From the NCBI GenBank assembly GCA_022497145.1, contig MU385862.1:434001-498000 (forward strand): a DNA stretch of 64,000 nt, given 5' to 3'. Source of the DNA: Rostrohypoxylon terebratum. Its lineage: Eukaryota > Ascomycota > Sordariomycetes > Xylariales > Hypoxylaceae. Numbering within the stretch: the first letter of the stretch is position 1; every line of letters starts with the position of its first letter. Shown piece by piece: positions 46,301-57,605 of the stretch. Under the pieces are notes generated by a model, which was given only the letters and a program-made list of their open reading frames with translations, was not told the origin of the DNA and did not search any database. Position numbers and translations under genes: made by a program.

Positions 46301-47929
46301 CGCTGTCGTAGACGCTCCGTAGACCTTCCTCACGATGACGATACAGTCTGAGAAAAGGAGAAAAATTCCTGCTTGTTCATCCGGGGTAGATTCCGCGGGC
46401 AAACCAACTTGGTATGGCGCAGGTATCTCGGCGTAATCGGCGGCAACGACAAGGCGACCAAGTGGTTCGAGGTCGTTAGGCCAACTCTCAATCATATGCT
46501 TCAGACGTAGGTTGACATGAGGCTTGTCGGTGAGTGGGTCATCCATGGAGCAAATATTCGAGATGATGTCCCTGGCCTTCAACATAGGTTGCAGAGCAGG
46601 GTGAGTGATGGGCAAACAGCCGACAATTTGGTCGATTACTAAGCTGTATCGTGGCAAGCGTTGCACGGGCTCGATAACGGTGGAGCGGAGGTGTTGCTCC
46701 CCTGTGAGGGCTAGCCTTTGCGAGAAGCTAGACTGTTGACTAATGAGAGAGGTGATCAACTGGGGAAAATGCTGACTCGCTCGAATGTAGTCTTGGTAGC
46801 AATCGGTGAATTTCGGGAACCACTCCAGCATAATTTTTGCCATCGCCAAAGCGCCGCTTGCATCTCTTGTCCTGCCGATTATACTTCCTGATATGCCGAC
46901 CCTTGAAGACGCAGTGCCGGATTCCATATCCCTCACAGCATCACCTTCTGTATCATCCATCATCTGTTGCAATGCGTGCATGAAACCGGAATTTATTTCT
47001 AGAATTTCGCTTGCCGATCTAGGGAATAGTTTCTCGACATCCTCTTCAGAAGGACTAAAGCTGTCGGGTTGTTTATCCTTCGCTCTCTGTCTGTATTCAG
47101 GTGCTAGATGGTTTACCAATTCGTCCACTTTCGCCACGTAACGTTCTTCAGTCTCTACTAATTCATCCATCTTTCTCCGTAATTCGGCCTTCTGCTCTTT
47201 TGAAAATGACCTCGTTCTATTCAACGCACTCGGTTTAGAAGGGGCTCGTCGTAGTCTCGAGGTTGGTAGGAATACAGGTTCGCCAAAAAGTTTGACGAGT
47301 GGGGTATACATCCCATATTGTCGTAGCGTTGGGTCCAAGATATCATCTTCGTCCTCGGGCACATCTTCGAAGTCGGCGGGTTGTAACGGAATAATCGAGC
47401 CAGGAGGTAGCACAAGGTCAATGTCGATATTACTGATATGTTGTGTCTGGAGGGCGATCTGAAGTCTTTGGATTGTATCGGGTGTAGTGTCTGCCTTGAC
47501 CATCGACTTGGCGATGTCAGCAGCATGTTCTTCGCCGAATAGCGTAGGTGCTGAACCCGGTCGACGGCTTCTCATGGAAGGATACTGATTTCGGACATGG
47601 GTCTTCACATGTTCTGGTAGCTCGCGGAAGTATTTGAATAGGCCGAAGGCTAAAGCTCGATATACCTCGTCACCTTGGAACTCACGAGGTAGATAATTAA
47701 CGACATTATAGAAGGGCGAGTTCGGAGATATAGTAAGTCGAGGGAATGATTGGAAACCGGCCGGGGTATATACGTGGACCTGCACTCTCGAACTGTTCAA
47801 CGTGTAATTCGCAGTAGTGGACGGGCCGTGTAGTATTAATAGAGGAAGGTGGCCGAGCAGAGGGTCGGTAGCTTGGTAAAGAGTGAGATGGTCTGGCGAT
47901 AGAGCCAGCTCTTCGGTGACGCGAACCAT
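43329..47929 (-). CDS. Large Rho guanine nucleotide exchange factor with a RhoGAP-like second half
   Basis: Two exons on the minus strand, 47929-45658 and 45607-43329, close in frame across a 50-nt intron to give 1516 residues. The DH (RhoGEF) domain lies at about 250-470 and holds ELVETEERYVAKVDELV and the hallmark IEPVQRLPRYSLVID. A PH-like region follows at about 480-650 (GIFLLFSDCIVIVRKVYG). Exon 2 encodes a RhoGAP-like helical domain at about 890-1070 (LPGDFADFVHFLFQDMAPQN, RRAFTALIKLLADLLDGCGN, LTLAFCELLVD) without a clear arginine finger, then a Ser-rich low-complexity region and a C-terminal coiled coil at about 1345-1510. The start MVRVTEELALSPDHLTLYQ is well conserved in style with a good ATG context. 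It resembles the filamentous-fungus BUD3 group, a GEF for Rho4 in septation, but that assignment is tentative. It likely acts at septa or the cell cortex. Confidence 0.88.
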
Positions 47930-49347
47930 GGTCGCTTTATTAGGCCTTTCGCCTCATGCTTCGGATTGGGGGAAACGAGCGTGAGGAGGAGGAAGGTCAA
48001 GGAAAAGACCCGATGGCAAGATAGACGGCCTGGGACTAGTCGACCTTGGTTGGTCTCTAGGAGTCTAGGTAGTGTAAACAACCTTGAGACCTTCGGACCT
48101 TGCAAGAAAAAGGACTTGTGGTGTTCCTTGTGCGCGTCGAGCGAGACCTGCAGCCGATTGTTTACTTGGCCAAAAAAAGTATTTGTACCACACTAAATCA
48201 GTAAAATACAATACTGCGGTTACGAAGATAGTCAATGCGACCTAGAAAAAAGAAAATAACAGGAAGACAAGAAGATACTAAAAGCGCAATGGCTCAATTC
48301 CGATTCTCGAAAACTGCATACGAATGAGAAGGAGAGGGGAAAAAAAAGAAGATGTTGAAGTTCCAAGGTTGTACGAAGAATATCGGTATGTAGGTATTAA
48401 GGTTCCAAGGTTTGTCGTTTGCATTTGCGGTCAATAACAAGAACGACTTGAAGTTGACTAACCAGCTAACCAGTGACCACACTGCCAGACTAACCTAGTT
48501 GACTTAGTTGACTAGGATTAGAGCCGGGGTGGGTAGGGTTATTTTTTTCCATTTGAAAACTGGGTCTTTCCGAGTCTGATTCTAGTGTAATTCGGGGGAT
48601 TTTAGTAATACATAGTACCTACTAGTAGTCTACACTTTACCCCCTGAAATAATGTTAGTTAGATTTTTGAAAATGACCCCATCGTCAACCCAGCACAAAA
48701 GTACTATACTAGTTTCAACCCAAAATAAAACCGCGAAAAATCATCCTAATAAAGTCTAGTTTTTTTATATGTTTTATATCCTCTGGATTAGTGGCTTATT
48801 ATAGTTGTAAAAAATATGAAAAATATGTATGTTTTGATAATACGTCTTAAAGCCTTGTTCGATACTTAAGAACCCCGGTAAAAATCTGTATCAGATTAAG
48901 CTTTTACTAACATTATTTCAGGGGGTAAAGTGTAGTACTACTAGTATTACTAGTACATACCAACACAATCTGCACAACGCGACTTGAAACAAACCGCGTT
49001 CCTTCTTCCAGCTTTTTGCTCTTCTAAAGAGTCAAGACTAACCCAGCTTTTAACCCCACCTATCTACATCGGTACCTGACTGCCTAAGTTCCGATCTTGC
49101 CGTCCGCACCTGTCAATTTTCATATTATTTGTACTACACAGTATTATTACTACCAGTACACCTGGGCGGGCAGGCGGGCTAGCGGGTTCATATCCAGGGC
49201 TTATTCTACGGTCCACGGTCGCTCATCCATTTCCTCTTCCCGCTACATGCGTAGGACCTAGCTAAACGTAGCTAAACTCCCTACCCTCAATTCTTTCACC
49301 TTCCTTTCGCCCAACCTCCATCTCGCCCCACGATTTTCAGAGTAGCG
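47930..49347. other. Intergenic, about 1.4 kb, containing a TA-flanked MITE
   Basis: Divergent promoter DNA of the RhoGEF and CTF8 genes with the element at 48633-48932 in the middle. No other gene or repeat was recognised. Confidence 0.55.
48633..48932. mobile_element. Mariner-like MITE with TA flanks
   Basis: Near-terminal perfect inverted repeats at 48633-48659 and 48906-48932 begin CACTTTACCCCCTGAAATAA and bound a 300-bp AT-rich, non-coding centre. TA lies on both sides (48631-48632 and 48933-48934), as expected from the TA target duplication of Tc1/mariner elements. The symmetry extends one more base pair past each TA. No transposase remnant is present, so it would need an element elsewhere to move. 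Confidence 0.8.
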
Positions 49348-49809
49348 ATGTCTACTCAACAAGACACTGGCATTTTACTCGCCCACGCCCATAATGGAAT
49401 CGGCTACAAACTGTTAGAGCTACCGCCCGAGTTGGTTGCACTTTTGGAATCAGAGAATCCACCCATGTTAGTATATCAAATACCTAAGCTGTTACTCCAG
49501 CTACCAATCCATTTATCATAAAACTCATCCGCGTTTTATCGCAGTCTGACAATAGAGTCTTCGGCGAACTCGGCGATATTGAAGAGTAGCGAGCAATCCT
49601 GGGGCCTTCGCCAGAAAAATACGTCCAACGCCTTAATCTTGCTGCAATCCTCGACCGATACCACAGCCACCTCATCACAGATCCCAAAGACCGGTTTAAA
49701 GGCTATTGCAACGGTTCACGATACGATCGAACTTGTCTCGGAATCTTCAGAGAAAACGGCTCCTGCTGCAAGAGGCAAGTGGCACGAGAGATTTGCTCGT
49801 GGAAGATAA
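49348..49809 (+). CDS. CTF8: CTF8, subunit of the CTF18-RFC clamp loader
   Basis: Two exons, 49348-49466 and 49545-49809, close in frame to give 127 residues, the usual size for Ctf8. The family segments are IGYKLLELPPELVALLESEN (about 18-37), ILTIESSANSAILKSSEQSWG (across the splice site), LRQKNTSNALILL and the final WHERFARGR. Ctf8 with Dcc1 joins Ctf18 and Rfc2-5 to form an alternative clamp loader needed for sister-chromatid cohesion. The 78-nt intron has a GTTAGT donor and GCAG acceptor. Without the first exon the protein would begin mid-domain, so the two-exon model is preferred. Confidence 0.88.
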
Positions 49810-52719
49810 GACATGGCCATACCGGGAAACAATGTTGGAACGTGATGAAGCCAAAGGAAACCTCACATACTGCCCAAATTCGTCCACATGCAAAGTTCAA
49901 ATCAAGAGCGAGAGCTTTGTATCAGCAACCCGCATCTATTTCCTATCTGAAATAGGCGGTGCGCAGATCAAATCTATATCGTCTTGGTAACACATGCCGG
50001 TGACAAGAGTCCGATGTACATTATGTACTATCCAATGAGTCAGCGGACACATGGATATATCGAAGACCCAAAAGTGCACCGTAGTGTAGTCCTCTGATAT
50101 AAGCATTTTGTTAAGCGATTTGAATAAACCAGAGCGCCCTCCATCAGGATAGCAGTTCGGCCAAAGCCATCGTGTTCTACATGCATTGGTGATGGAGTTT
50201 TAGAGACGAATGTTGAATATCCATTGGGTGGTAGATTCCTAAAGATACATAAGGCCAGACCATTTTTAGCAATTACCTAGGGAGTGGTAGATGATGGGAA
50301 ATGGCCAGGGATTACTGTACTTTTATATTTGTACCCAAGCAACACCAGTGACACTTCTATTGAAGGTAAGATCGTTTTAAGGTCGTTTGTCCTTGGGTGA
50401 GAATGCTGGAATGCTGGGGAGATCTACACATCTTGCAGATAACCCCTGTCAGCACGTGCTTTAGGTTTCTCCGCTAGACTATTACTAGGTGAGGTTAGCA
50501 GGGTTAGCTATGTAAGTCTAACCTTGATTGCCCAGGTGAATCCAGGAATTCGGGAAAGGAAAAAAAGTACGTACCTAAGTCTTAACATTGAAGATAAGAT
50601 TTCCAGGAACAATTCCGTGTTCCTTAACAAATTTAGCACGTTGTATGCTGTAACCATTGTAACAGTCTAAAATCAACATCGCACCATCGTATCATGGATC
50701 TTGTGGAAATGTCAGACTACATCCATATTAGTACATATTACATGTAGCAATCAACGCTGAGGGACAAAGACGACGAGCATGGATGACAAGGATCCATATT
50801 GACAACTTGAAGCAACCAGGTGGTTAAAGCTCATATGTGCGGGCTCCAAGACTGAATTGACCAGGTCATCACCGTGTAGCGAGATCAGAGCCCTGAAGGC
50901 GTTTTGATAATAAAAAAAAGCAATGTGCAGATGCTGAGCTGAGCTTTATTTAATACACTGGAACCCACACGCAACATACGCAACACCCACCTCACTACAC
51001 GAATCGTACACGAACTGCACACGGATAATCTATTTGAGCCTCAACCTGGAAGTTGCAAATTGTAACTTCATCCGCACATCCACACATCCACACACCCGCA
51101 CCTGGGCATTCCAGTGCCACGTCTTACCAACGGTCTTTCCCCAGGAACCACTTGGCACCCAGTCACTATCAGCTACCAACCGTTGCGCACCACTAGAGGG
51201 GCTATAGTCGCCGTGCTTGTCGGAAGCAACTACTGAGGAGTTATTTAATCGCACTTGCAATTTGAGACTTGCGATACTAAGAATCTTGGAAGATTGCAGG
51301 TGGATACCGTCCTATCACCTGCACTGACCTCGACCTACCCCCAGGGCTACTTCCTAGTAGCTTCCAGTCTTGGGCAGCTGATATCGAGCAGATCAAGAAT
51401 ATCAAACCCAAACTCTCGAGTCGTTACCACTTCCACCATCGTCCCCATGTCTCCGTTTCCTCACGAGCAGGGTTTCATTGAAAGATCAATCTGATTTAAT
51501 CTCACTGCACGTTCCTTACCAGGCAAACTTAACATACTCCACCTGGGTTATGGTACTGGGTTTTACTAGGTGTGTACACGGTAAGGAATCATTGGATGAA
51601 TTGGTGTTTTCTGCACAAGTTCTGAGATTTCTTTATTTAGGGATTTATTCCAACCCGCCTCGAATATTCCTCCTATCCACTTCCGACACTTATTTACCCA
51701 CCTACTAGGTAGTAGTAGTAGATCTTGACTAGCCAAGTTCTTGACAGCACTACGTACGTTCTTCATTTTCATACACATCGTTCGTATTCTCGTATTCCTA
51801 TTCATACCCTCCTCTTATTTTCATGTTCTCGTCCTTCTATTTTTTTTCTCTCTTTCTCTTTCCCCTCCAAGGCCGTTACTAACCACATAGAAAATTCCCT
51901 AGTGAGATATCTGATATCGAAGGAAGAATATTAGGGAAAAAACCGAGGCACCATATGCACACGAACATTGAACTTACACCTACACCTACAAAAGGGGCCG
52001 ACCTTCTCTCTCTCGAAAAAAGTTACTATTGGTGATTAGAGTTAATTCATTGTTCGTGCTCCAGCTCTTCGAATCAGGTGCTACACGGATACAATTCACA
52101 TTGCAGTCACGGCAGCTGGAATAAACTCGACGCTAAAGTGCTGCATAACTACCTACCTATTGTTTAAGGTATGTACCTATCTGGGCGACTTTCCTAGGCT
52201 CTCAGACCCTCAGATCTATGTCCCCAACTTCCTTCTCTCCTTCTCGTTTCTTGTCTCTCGTCTCTCGTTTCACATCTTACATCTCAACTGTGATCGCTAT
52301 GATCGAGATGGCTCTTTCCCACCACTCCCCAGATGTCGCATGGTCGATTCGAGGTCATATCAAAACAAACTTATCCTTATCGCGGCTTTGCAGCTTCTAG
52401 TTACCTAGTACTTTCTTCGTCTTCTAAATCGTTCAATGTTGTCACTTGGTAACATTCTACTTCCCCTCCATTATCCACCTACCTACTACCTACTGTCCGC
52501 TTTTCTATTTTCTATTTCGTGCAAATAGCCAGTTCCATTTTTCTTTTTTGGATTATTCGGAAGTTAACTCAGATGGGGAAGGTTCCGCTATTCGGCCAAC
52601 GATCTCGCCACTTGAGGCTGAGGCATCTCTGTCGCAAGTTGAAGCAACTTGTGGTATGCGGCAATACTGATTCTCTTAAATTACATCAGTCTAGCCATAC
52701 TACTCTTAACACTCCCAAA
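49810..52719. other. Intergenic, about 2.9 kb
   Basis: No supported gene on either strand. It holds AT-rich spacer and, from about 51700 to 52719, a C/T-rich leader-like stretch before the RBR ligase start. No inverted repeat or long tandem array was found. Confidence 0.5.
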
Positions 52720-55190
52720 ATGTCATCTCATAAAAAAGACGTCATTGTGATAGATGACGATTCCGACCAGGAGGCTAACGGCGACATGAATTTCGGCAAT
52801 TTCGTTTATGAATTTGATGTCACCGGAGGTGAGGTGAATGAGGTGAACCAACCTCCTCCAAACCCAGACCCAATCCCTCCGCAAATTGCCCCTATGAACT
52901 GCAGAGATAGTGTCAGAGCTGTCTTCACCGATATCTGCCCGGAGTACCTTGAGAGGCTCGCCGATGAGTATGAGAACAACTCAGATATGATTATCGAAGC
53001 GATTTTAGATTCTCAGGAGAAGGGCGAGATGTATCCTAGACAATCAGCCAAAAACCCCCTCAAGCGCAAGAGATCCCAGGATGATGATGACGATGATGGG
53101 GATGATGGGGATGAGGATTTGGAGGATCCAGAGTCAGAGGAAAATATTGCCAAGGACATCAGAACAAAGATCGCCCAACCAGAATATCTGCGAAGTAGCG
53201 GAGCCCCATCTTACAAAAAAATTGCAGTGAAGCTTTTAAGTGTGGAGGTATGTACCAAAATCACTATCACAGTTAGATAAATGCTAACAGGTGACATAGT
53301 ATGTCATATCTTACCCTCTTTGCTTTTATCATTGGCATTTACCTCCTGAGTAAATAGCATTGGTCGCATACGAGCCCGGTCTAAATCACCACAGATGAAA
53401 CACTGACTTTTCCATTCTTTAGTTTTCCTAAAGTTCACATGCATGTGCTCAAAGCGTATCTCACGGGAAATTCAGGCTCTGTGTTCAAAGCCTACACGGC
53501 CATGAAGGATGCTGTCCGCAAATGCAGAGTTGGTCAAACGCCTTGGCCCGAAAAGAGAACTCCAACGGCACATATGTACCCCTTTGGAAGAGATGAATAC
53601 GATCGCATTCACATGGAAACATACGATGAACCTGAGCAGCTGGCGATCGCCGAACTACGTGCTGCAAGGGAACTTGACGACTTCAAACAAGAGAAAGTCA
53701 AATTAGAAGCCCAGGAGAAAATGAATTTCGACCTCGCTAAGTCAGCTGGGCGCACTGAAGATTGCGGATGCTGCTTTGAAGAATGCGCTATCAACCGCAG
53801 TATGTAATATGAAGAATCTCTCCCTCTTTCGTCTATCGAAGGCCATCCATAGATGCCTCCCTAATCAACTTATGGGGGACAGTTGCTAATTTTACCACAG
53901 TGATCCATTGTGACGGGGAAACGACTCATCGGTTTTGCCGAGACTGCATGAAATCTCAAGTAGAGACAAATATTGGCCTTTCAAAGCATGAGCTGAGTTG
54001 CATGTCTATGGACGGGTGCTCAGGCAGCTTTGACGGTGCCCAGAGAAAGTTGTTTCTTGATAAGAAAACCATCATGGCACTGGAAAGGCTTGAGTTTGAG
54101 GCTTCATTACGTATGGCAGGCATCGAGAACCTTGAGACCTGTCCTTTCTGCCCCTACGCAGCCGAATACCCACCCCCCGAGGTGAATAAAGAATTCCGTT
54201 GTGAAAACCCGGGCTGTGAGAAGATTAGCTGCAGACTATGCCGAAAAGAAAGTCATATACCCACTACATGCGAAGAGAATGCTGTCGACCACGGCCTCTC
54301 GGCTCGACACGTCCTCGAGGAGGCGATGAGCGAAGCACTGATACGGAAATGCAACAAATGTAAGTGATATATATCTCCTAGCAGTATTCTATGATTTGCT
54401 CTCGGCTAGGTATCTCTAGGAATTTCTAACAACGCTGTGTAGGCCAGCACCCGTATGTGAAGCTTGACGGATGTAACAAGGTTATGTGCACGCGGTGTCG
54501 CACTCTGCAATGCTACGTTTGTCGAAAGACTATCAATAGTTACAATCACTTCAACGATACTGCAAGAGGCGGCCAGAAGGGCCAGTGTCCTTTGTTCGAT
54601 AAGACTGAGCTGCGCCACGAGGAGGAAATCCGGCAGGCCGAAGAAACTACCCGAAAGAAAGTAGTGGCGGCCAATCCAGGATTAGTAAGTCAACCATTAT
54701 ACTGTAGAGTTTGCGCATCATATGCTAACATGTACAGGCTGCGAGTGCTTTAGAAATAAAAATGTCCGACCAAGTCAGGCAAGACGGAGTACGGTCGCGG
54801 TCACGGAGAGACCCTCATGTTTGGCCTCAACCTCCTCAGATTCGCCATCCACACCCAGGGCCGCTACCAAATCAACCAGGTGTTGCAGCACGCCTTCAAT
54901 TATTAAGACGTAGGGCAGAACATGATCGCATGGTAGCTGAAAATAATGCTCGCGTTCGAGATGTGCAGCAGATGCGAATGCTCCATGCCGCAAACATGCA
55001 TGCCGCAAACATGGAGGCCTTACGCGGTCAGATACCGTTGCCTTATCAAAATGCATTTGGTGTCCCTAGGGCCATGGACGCCGGCGGGGTTGGGGGAGCT
55101 CCAGTTGGGGGATATCCACCAGGTAACTTATACCCCGGTAATGCAAATCCTCATATGGGACAGTACCCAGGAGTAGGCAATCGCCTTTGA
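52720..55190 (+). CDS. RBR-type E3 ubiquitin ligase (RNF216/TRIAD3-like)
   Basis: Proposed exons are 52720-53247, 53291-53298 (an 8-nt microexon), 53423-53799, 53901-54359, 54443-54684 and 54738-55190; they close in frame to give 688 residues. The N-terminus MSSHKKDVIVIDDDSDQEA looks like a SUMO-interaction type segment, followed by a CUE-like segment (about 66-100) and an acidic run. RING1 (about 293-345: DCGCCFEEC, HCDGETTHRFCRDC), IBR (about 385-440: CPFCPYAAEYPPP, CEKISCRLCRKESHIPTTC) and RING2 (about 455-490: CNKCQHPYVKLDGCNKVMC, CRTLQCYVCRK) are all present. The catalytic cysteine is probably the one in LDGCNK, near residue 468. The C-terminal 150 residues are Pro/Gly-rich. The second-exon join is the weak point: conserved FPKVHMHVLK can only be reached in frame with a microexon or a one-base frameshift. 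Confidence 0.85.
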
Positions 55191-56372
55191 TGTCAGCAAA
55201 CAAACAAATCTAGTCCCGTGGGTTCATGCGAGAGGACAGGGACTCTAGGGGATTAGTTATGCTGTCACCAGGTTGCATCTTAACATACACAGGACATTCA
55301 TTTGATGCGAATCATTACGCCGGCGTACAAAGATACGCATGGAAGATTCTTTCGAAGTCACTAAATTTAGTATTAGAGAGCCAGTTTGTATCTTCTTTTT
55401 CATTCATCCTCGGATACCCGGATACCCATTTAATGAGAGGATACAATAATTTGCTTGTACATTAGGATGGATCTTGCCATACCAGACCTCGCAAGGCGCT
55501 ATGGAGTTTGATCTGCTGTGAGCGAATGCGCTTGGCTTGCGAGCTTGCTTATTACATACTTGCCTTGCATAGGAGATCGGATTCTTTAGCCGACAAATAC
55601 AAGCTTGTCTTGATATAATATCCGGTCGGATAATTATCGTGATCTGGTGATGCTTTGTTCGTCTGGACTCTAGATTCTGCACTACGTATACTGCTAGGAA
55701 TTAGTAAACGCTTTGGAAATGAATTTAGACCTATCAGTTAATAACTATACAAGTATAGAAAGAAATACCAAAAGTCTAGGATTTAAACCTCTGGACAAGA
55801 GATATATGGCTTGATAGTCAGTCTCACCGTTGCGCTGCCATCTGACCTTATTGCTCTGACCCAGCCCTCCTTCTCATCTACCCATAGTTAGGAACGGATA
55901 ACGATGATACATATTCCCAATATGATATGTATGCTCTGATTTTCTGAAGGTTCGTTGCTGTGGCGCTTTCAGTCATGACGTCAAGTGGCTTCGGATATGC
56001 TGAGATTACACGCGCCTCCTACTTCATGTTCGAAAACTCATCATAGCACACCTTGGAAAAAAGTCGACCAGGCAGCTGCCAGGCAGGTAGAAATTCCATT
56101 CTCTTCGGAAAGCGAAGCTACAGCGCTATGATTCTTCTGCTAGTGGTTCAGAAGCCTGTATAAAACCAGTCTAGATGCCCCAACATACCTACCGCCAGCT
56201 ACGAGGTTCTAACGACGCCCATGTTCCCGCCAGTTCAAGCAAACATCGCTGTATGATTCCTTTTTATGTAGGCGTTGACCTCCTGCCGCTTCCAGCCATT
56301 TCCATTTCCATCTCCATCCTTACCGCAATCTCGATTCCATTCTCCCCGCCGGAGTTCCGGAGATCTCTTCTC
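55191..56372. other. Convergent intergenic region, about 1.2 kb
   Basis: 3' flanks of the RBR ligase and LYC1-type genes. No supported gene, repeat or RNA gene was seen. Confidence 0.5.
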
Positions 56373-57605
56373 TTAACACCAGCAGTACTTCTCGTTCGCA
56401 ACCCACCTGATATCCTTGATATCTTCGGCCCCGTACCACATCATGCTGGGTATACTCTCCGCGTCCCTTTCCACGGGCCGATGTTGCAGCTGGCTGCGCT
56501 CGATCAACGCCTTTACCAGCGGGGAGGGGTTCCACAGGTCGACTTTGCCCAGGCTCCAAGCCGCGGCCTCGCGTAGCGCGGTCTTCATCACGGCGCTAAA
56601 CGCCTCCACCGTATCCTCGCTCGGCTCCTCTCCCTCGGAGTTCTCGGCCTCGATGATGAGCCGCAAGATGTACAGCGTGTTCTTCTCTACTTTATCGGTA
56701 GGTTTGCTAGCACCGCCGTAGTAATTACGGGACCAGACAGCCCACACACGGTGGCCCTCCTGGGATCCGGCGATCGCGCCCTTAATCGATGAAGAGGGGT
56801 TGGTAGGGCCGGGGGAGGACTTGAACAGAATGGATGCGATGAAGTCGTCCCTATACAGATGCCACCGCATGGTATCGTGATCAGGCGCGAAGGCCACGCA
56901 CGTCCGGCCGGTCCCCTGCGCGTCGCGCAGCATTTGTTCGCGCAAGAGCTTCTCGTCTACCTCGCACAGCTGCTCTAGATTTTCGTACGTGATTGGAGTA
57001 ACTTTTCCTTTCCCCTCTGCTTTTTCCTCGCTCCGGTTGGCGGAGACGGAGAACTCGACGTGTAGGCTGGGGAACACGGCCCACCCCTTTTTGGCGTAGT
57101 ATTCCTTGCCGATATCTGACCAGAGAGCCGAGCACACGGCTTCTTGGTTATGCTGTTTCTCGCACTGCCATTTTTGCAGAACGGTCCCCAGCTCATTCAA
57201 CATACGCCCTGCGTATCGTTTCCCCCTATGCTCCGGGTACGTGAAGACGGATCCGACGCCGTGTCCAACGCCATCACGTACTGTAGTGTCGCCGGGTACG
57301 ACGACTAGTACACGCTTGTTGATGGATTCGCACGAAGCGAGAATTGGGCGGCTCCCCTTTTTCTCTGGCGACCAGGCTGAGTCCGTCAAGACCCAATGTG
57401 TCATACCGCCATCGCGGGTCAGTGGGATAGTTAATATGTACGGCTCTCGCTTTAGGTATTCTTCCAGAGTTAAGGCGCCGCCCCATTCTTTATGGTTGAG
57501 AGTCCAGGTCCGGCGTTTTTCATCGTCGGTTGGATGTGTGAGAACGAGCGAAGGGGCCTCGGCGTCAGGTAACGCGTAGACATCTTCGTGAGCTGTCGAA
57601 CCCAT
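56373..57605 (-). CDS. LYC1: GNAT-family lysine N6-acetyltransferase, LYC1 type
   Basis: A single exon of 410 codons starts at ATG 57605 (MGSTAHEDVYALPDAEAPSL). LYC1 of Yarrowia acetylates lysine on its epsilon amino group, the first step of lysine use as nitrogen source. The family segments are KEWGGALTLEEYLKREPYIL, TRDGGMTHWVLTD, ILASCESINKRVLVV and the acetyl-CoA-binding GVGSVFTYPEHRGKRYAGRM (R/Q-x-x-G-x-G/A variant, about residues 135-160), with the end DIRWVANEKYCWC. A further upstream in-frame ATG at 57761 would add 52 residues of non-homologous sequence and was rejected. The gene lies next to no other lysine-pathway gene. The substrate is inferred from family likeness alone. Confidence 0.88.
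   Translation of the reverse strand: MGSTAHEDVYALPDAEAPSLVLTHPTDDEKRRTWTLNHKEWGGALTLEEYLKREPYILTIPLTRDGGMTHWVLTDSAWSPEKKGSRPILASCESINKRVLVVVPGDTTVRDGVGHGVGSVFTYPEHRGKRYAGRMLNELGTVLQKWQCEKQHNQEAVCSALWSDIGKEYYAKKGWAVFPSLHVEFSVSANRSEEKAEGKGKVTPITYENLEQLCEVDEKLLREQMLRDAQGTGRTCVAFAPDHDTMRWHLYRDDFIASILFKSSPGPTNPSSSIKGAIAGSQEGHRVWAVWSRNYYGGASKPTDKVEKNTLYILRLIIEAENSEGEEPSEDTVEAFSAVMKTALREAAAWSLGKVDLWNPSPLVKALIERSQLQHRPVERDAESIPSMMWYGAEDIKDIRWVANEKYCWC

Noticed and set aside
52519..52719. 67-residue N-terminal extension of the RBR ligase
   Set aside because: The upstream in-frame start lacks acidic/UIM-like character and falls in leader-like CT-rich sequence; the Met at 52720 fits better.
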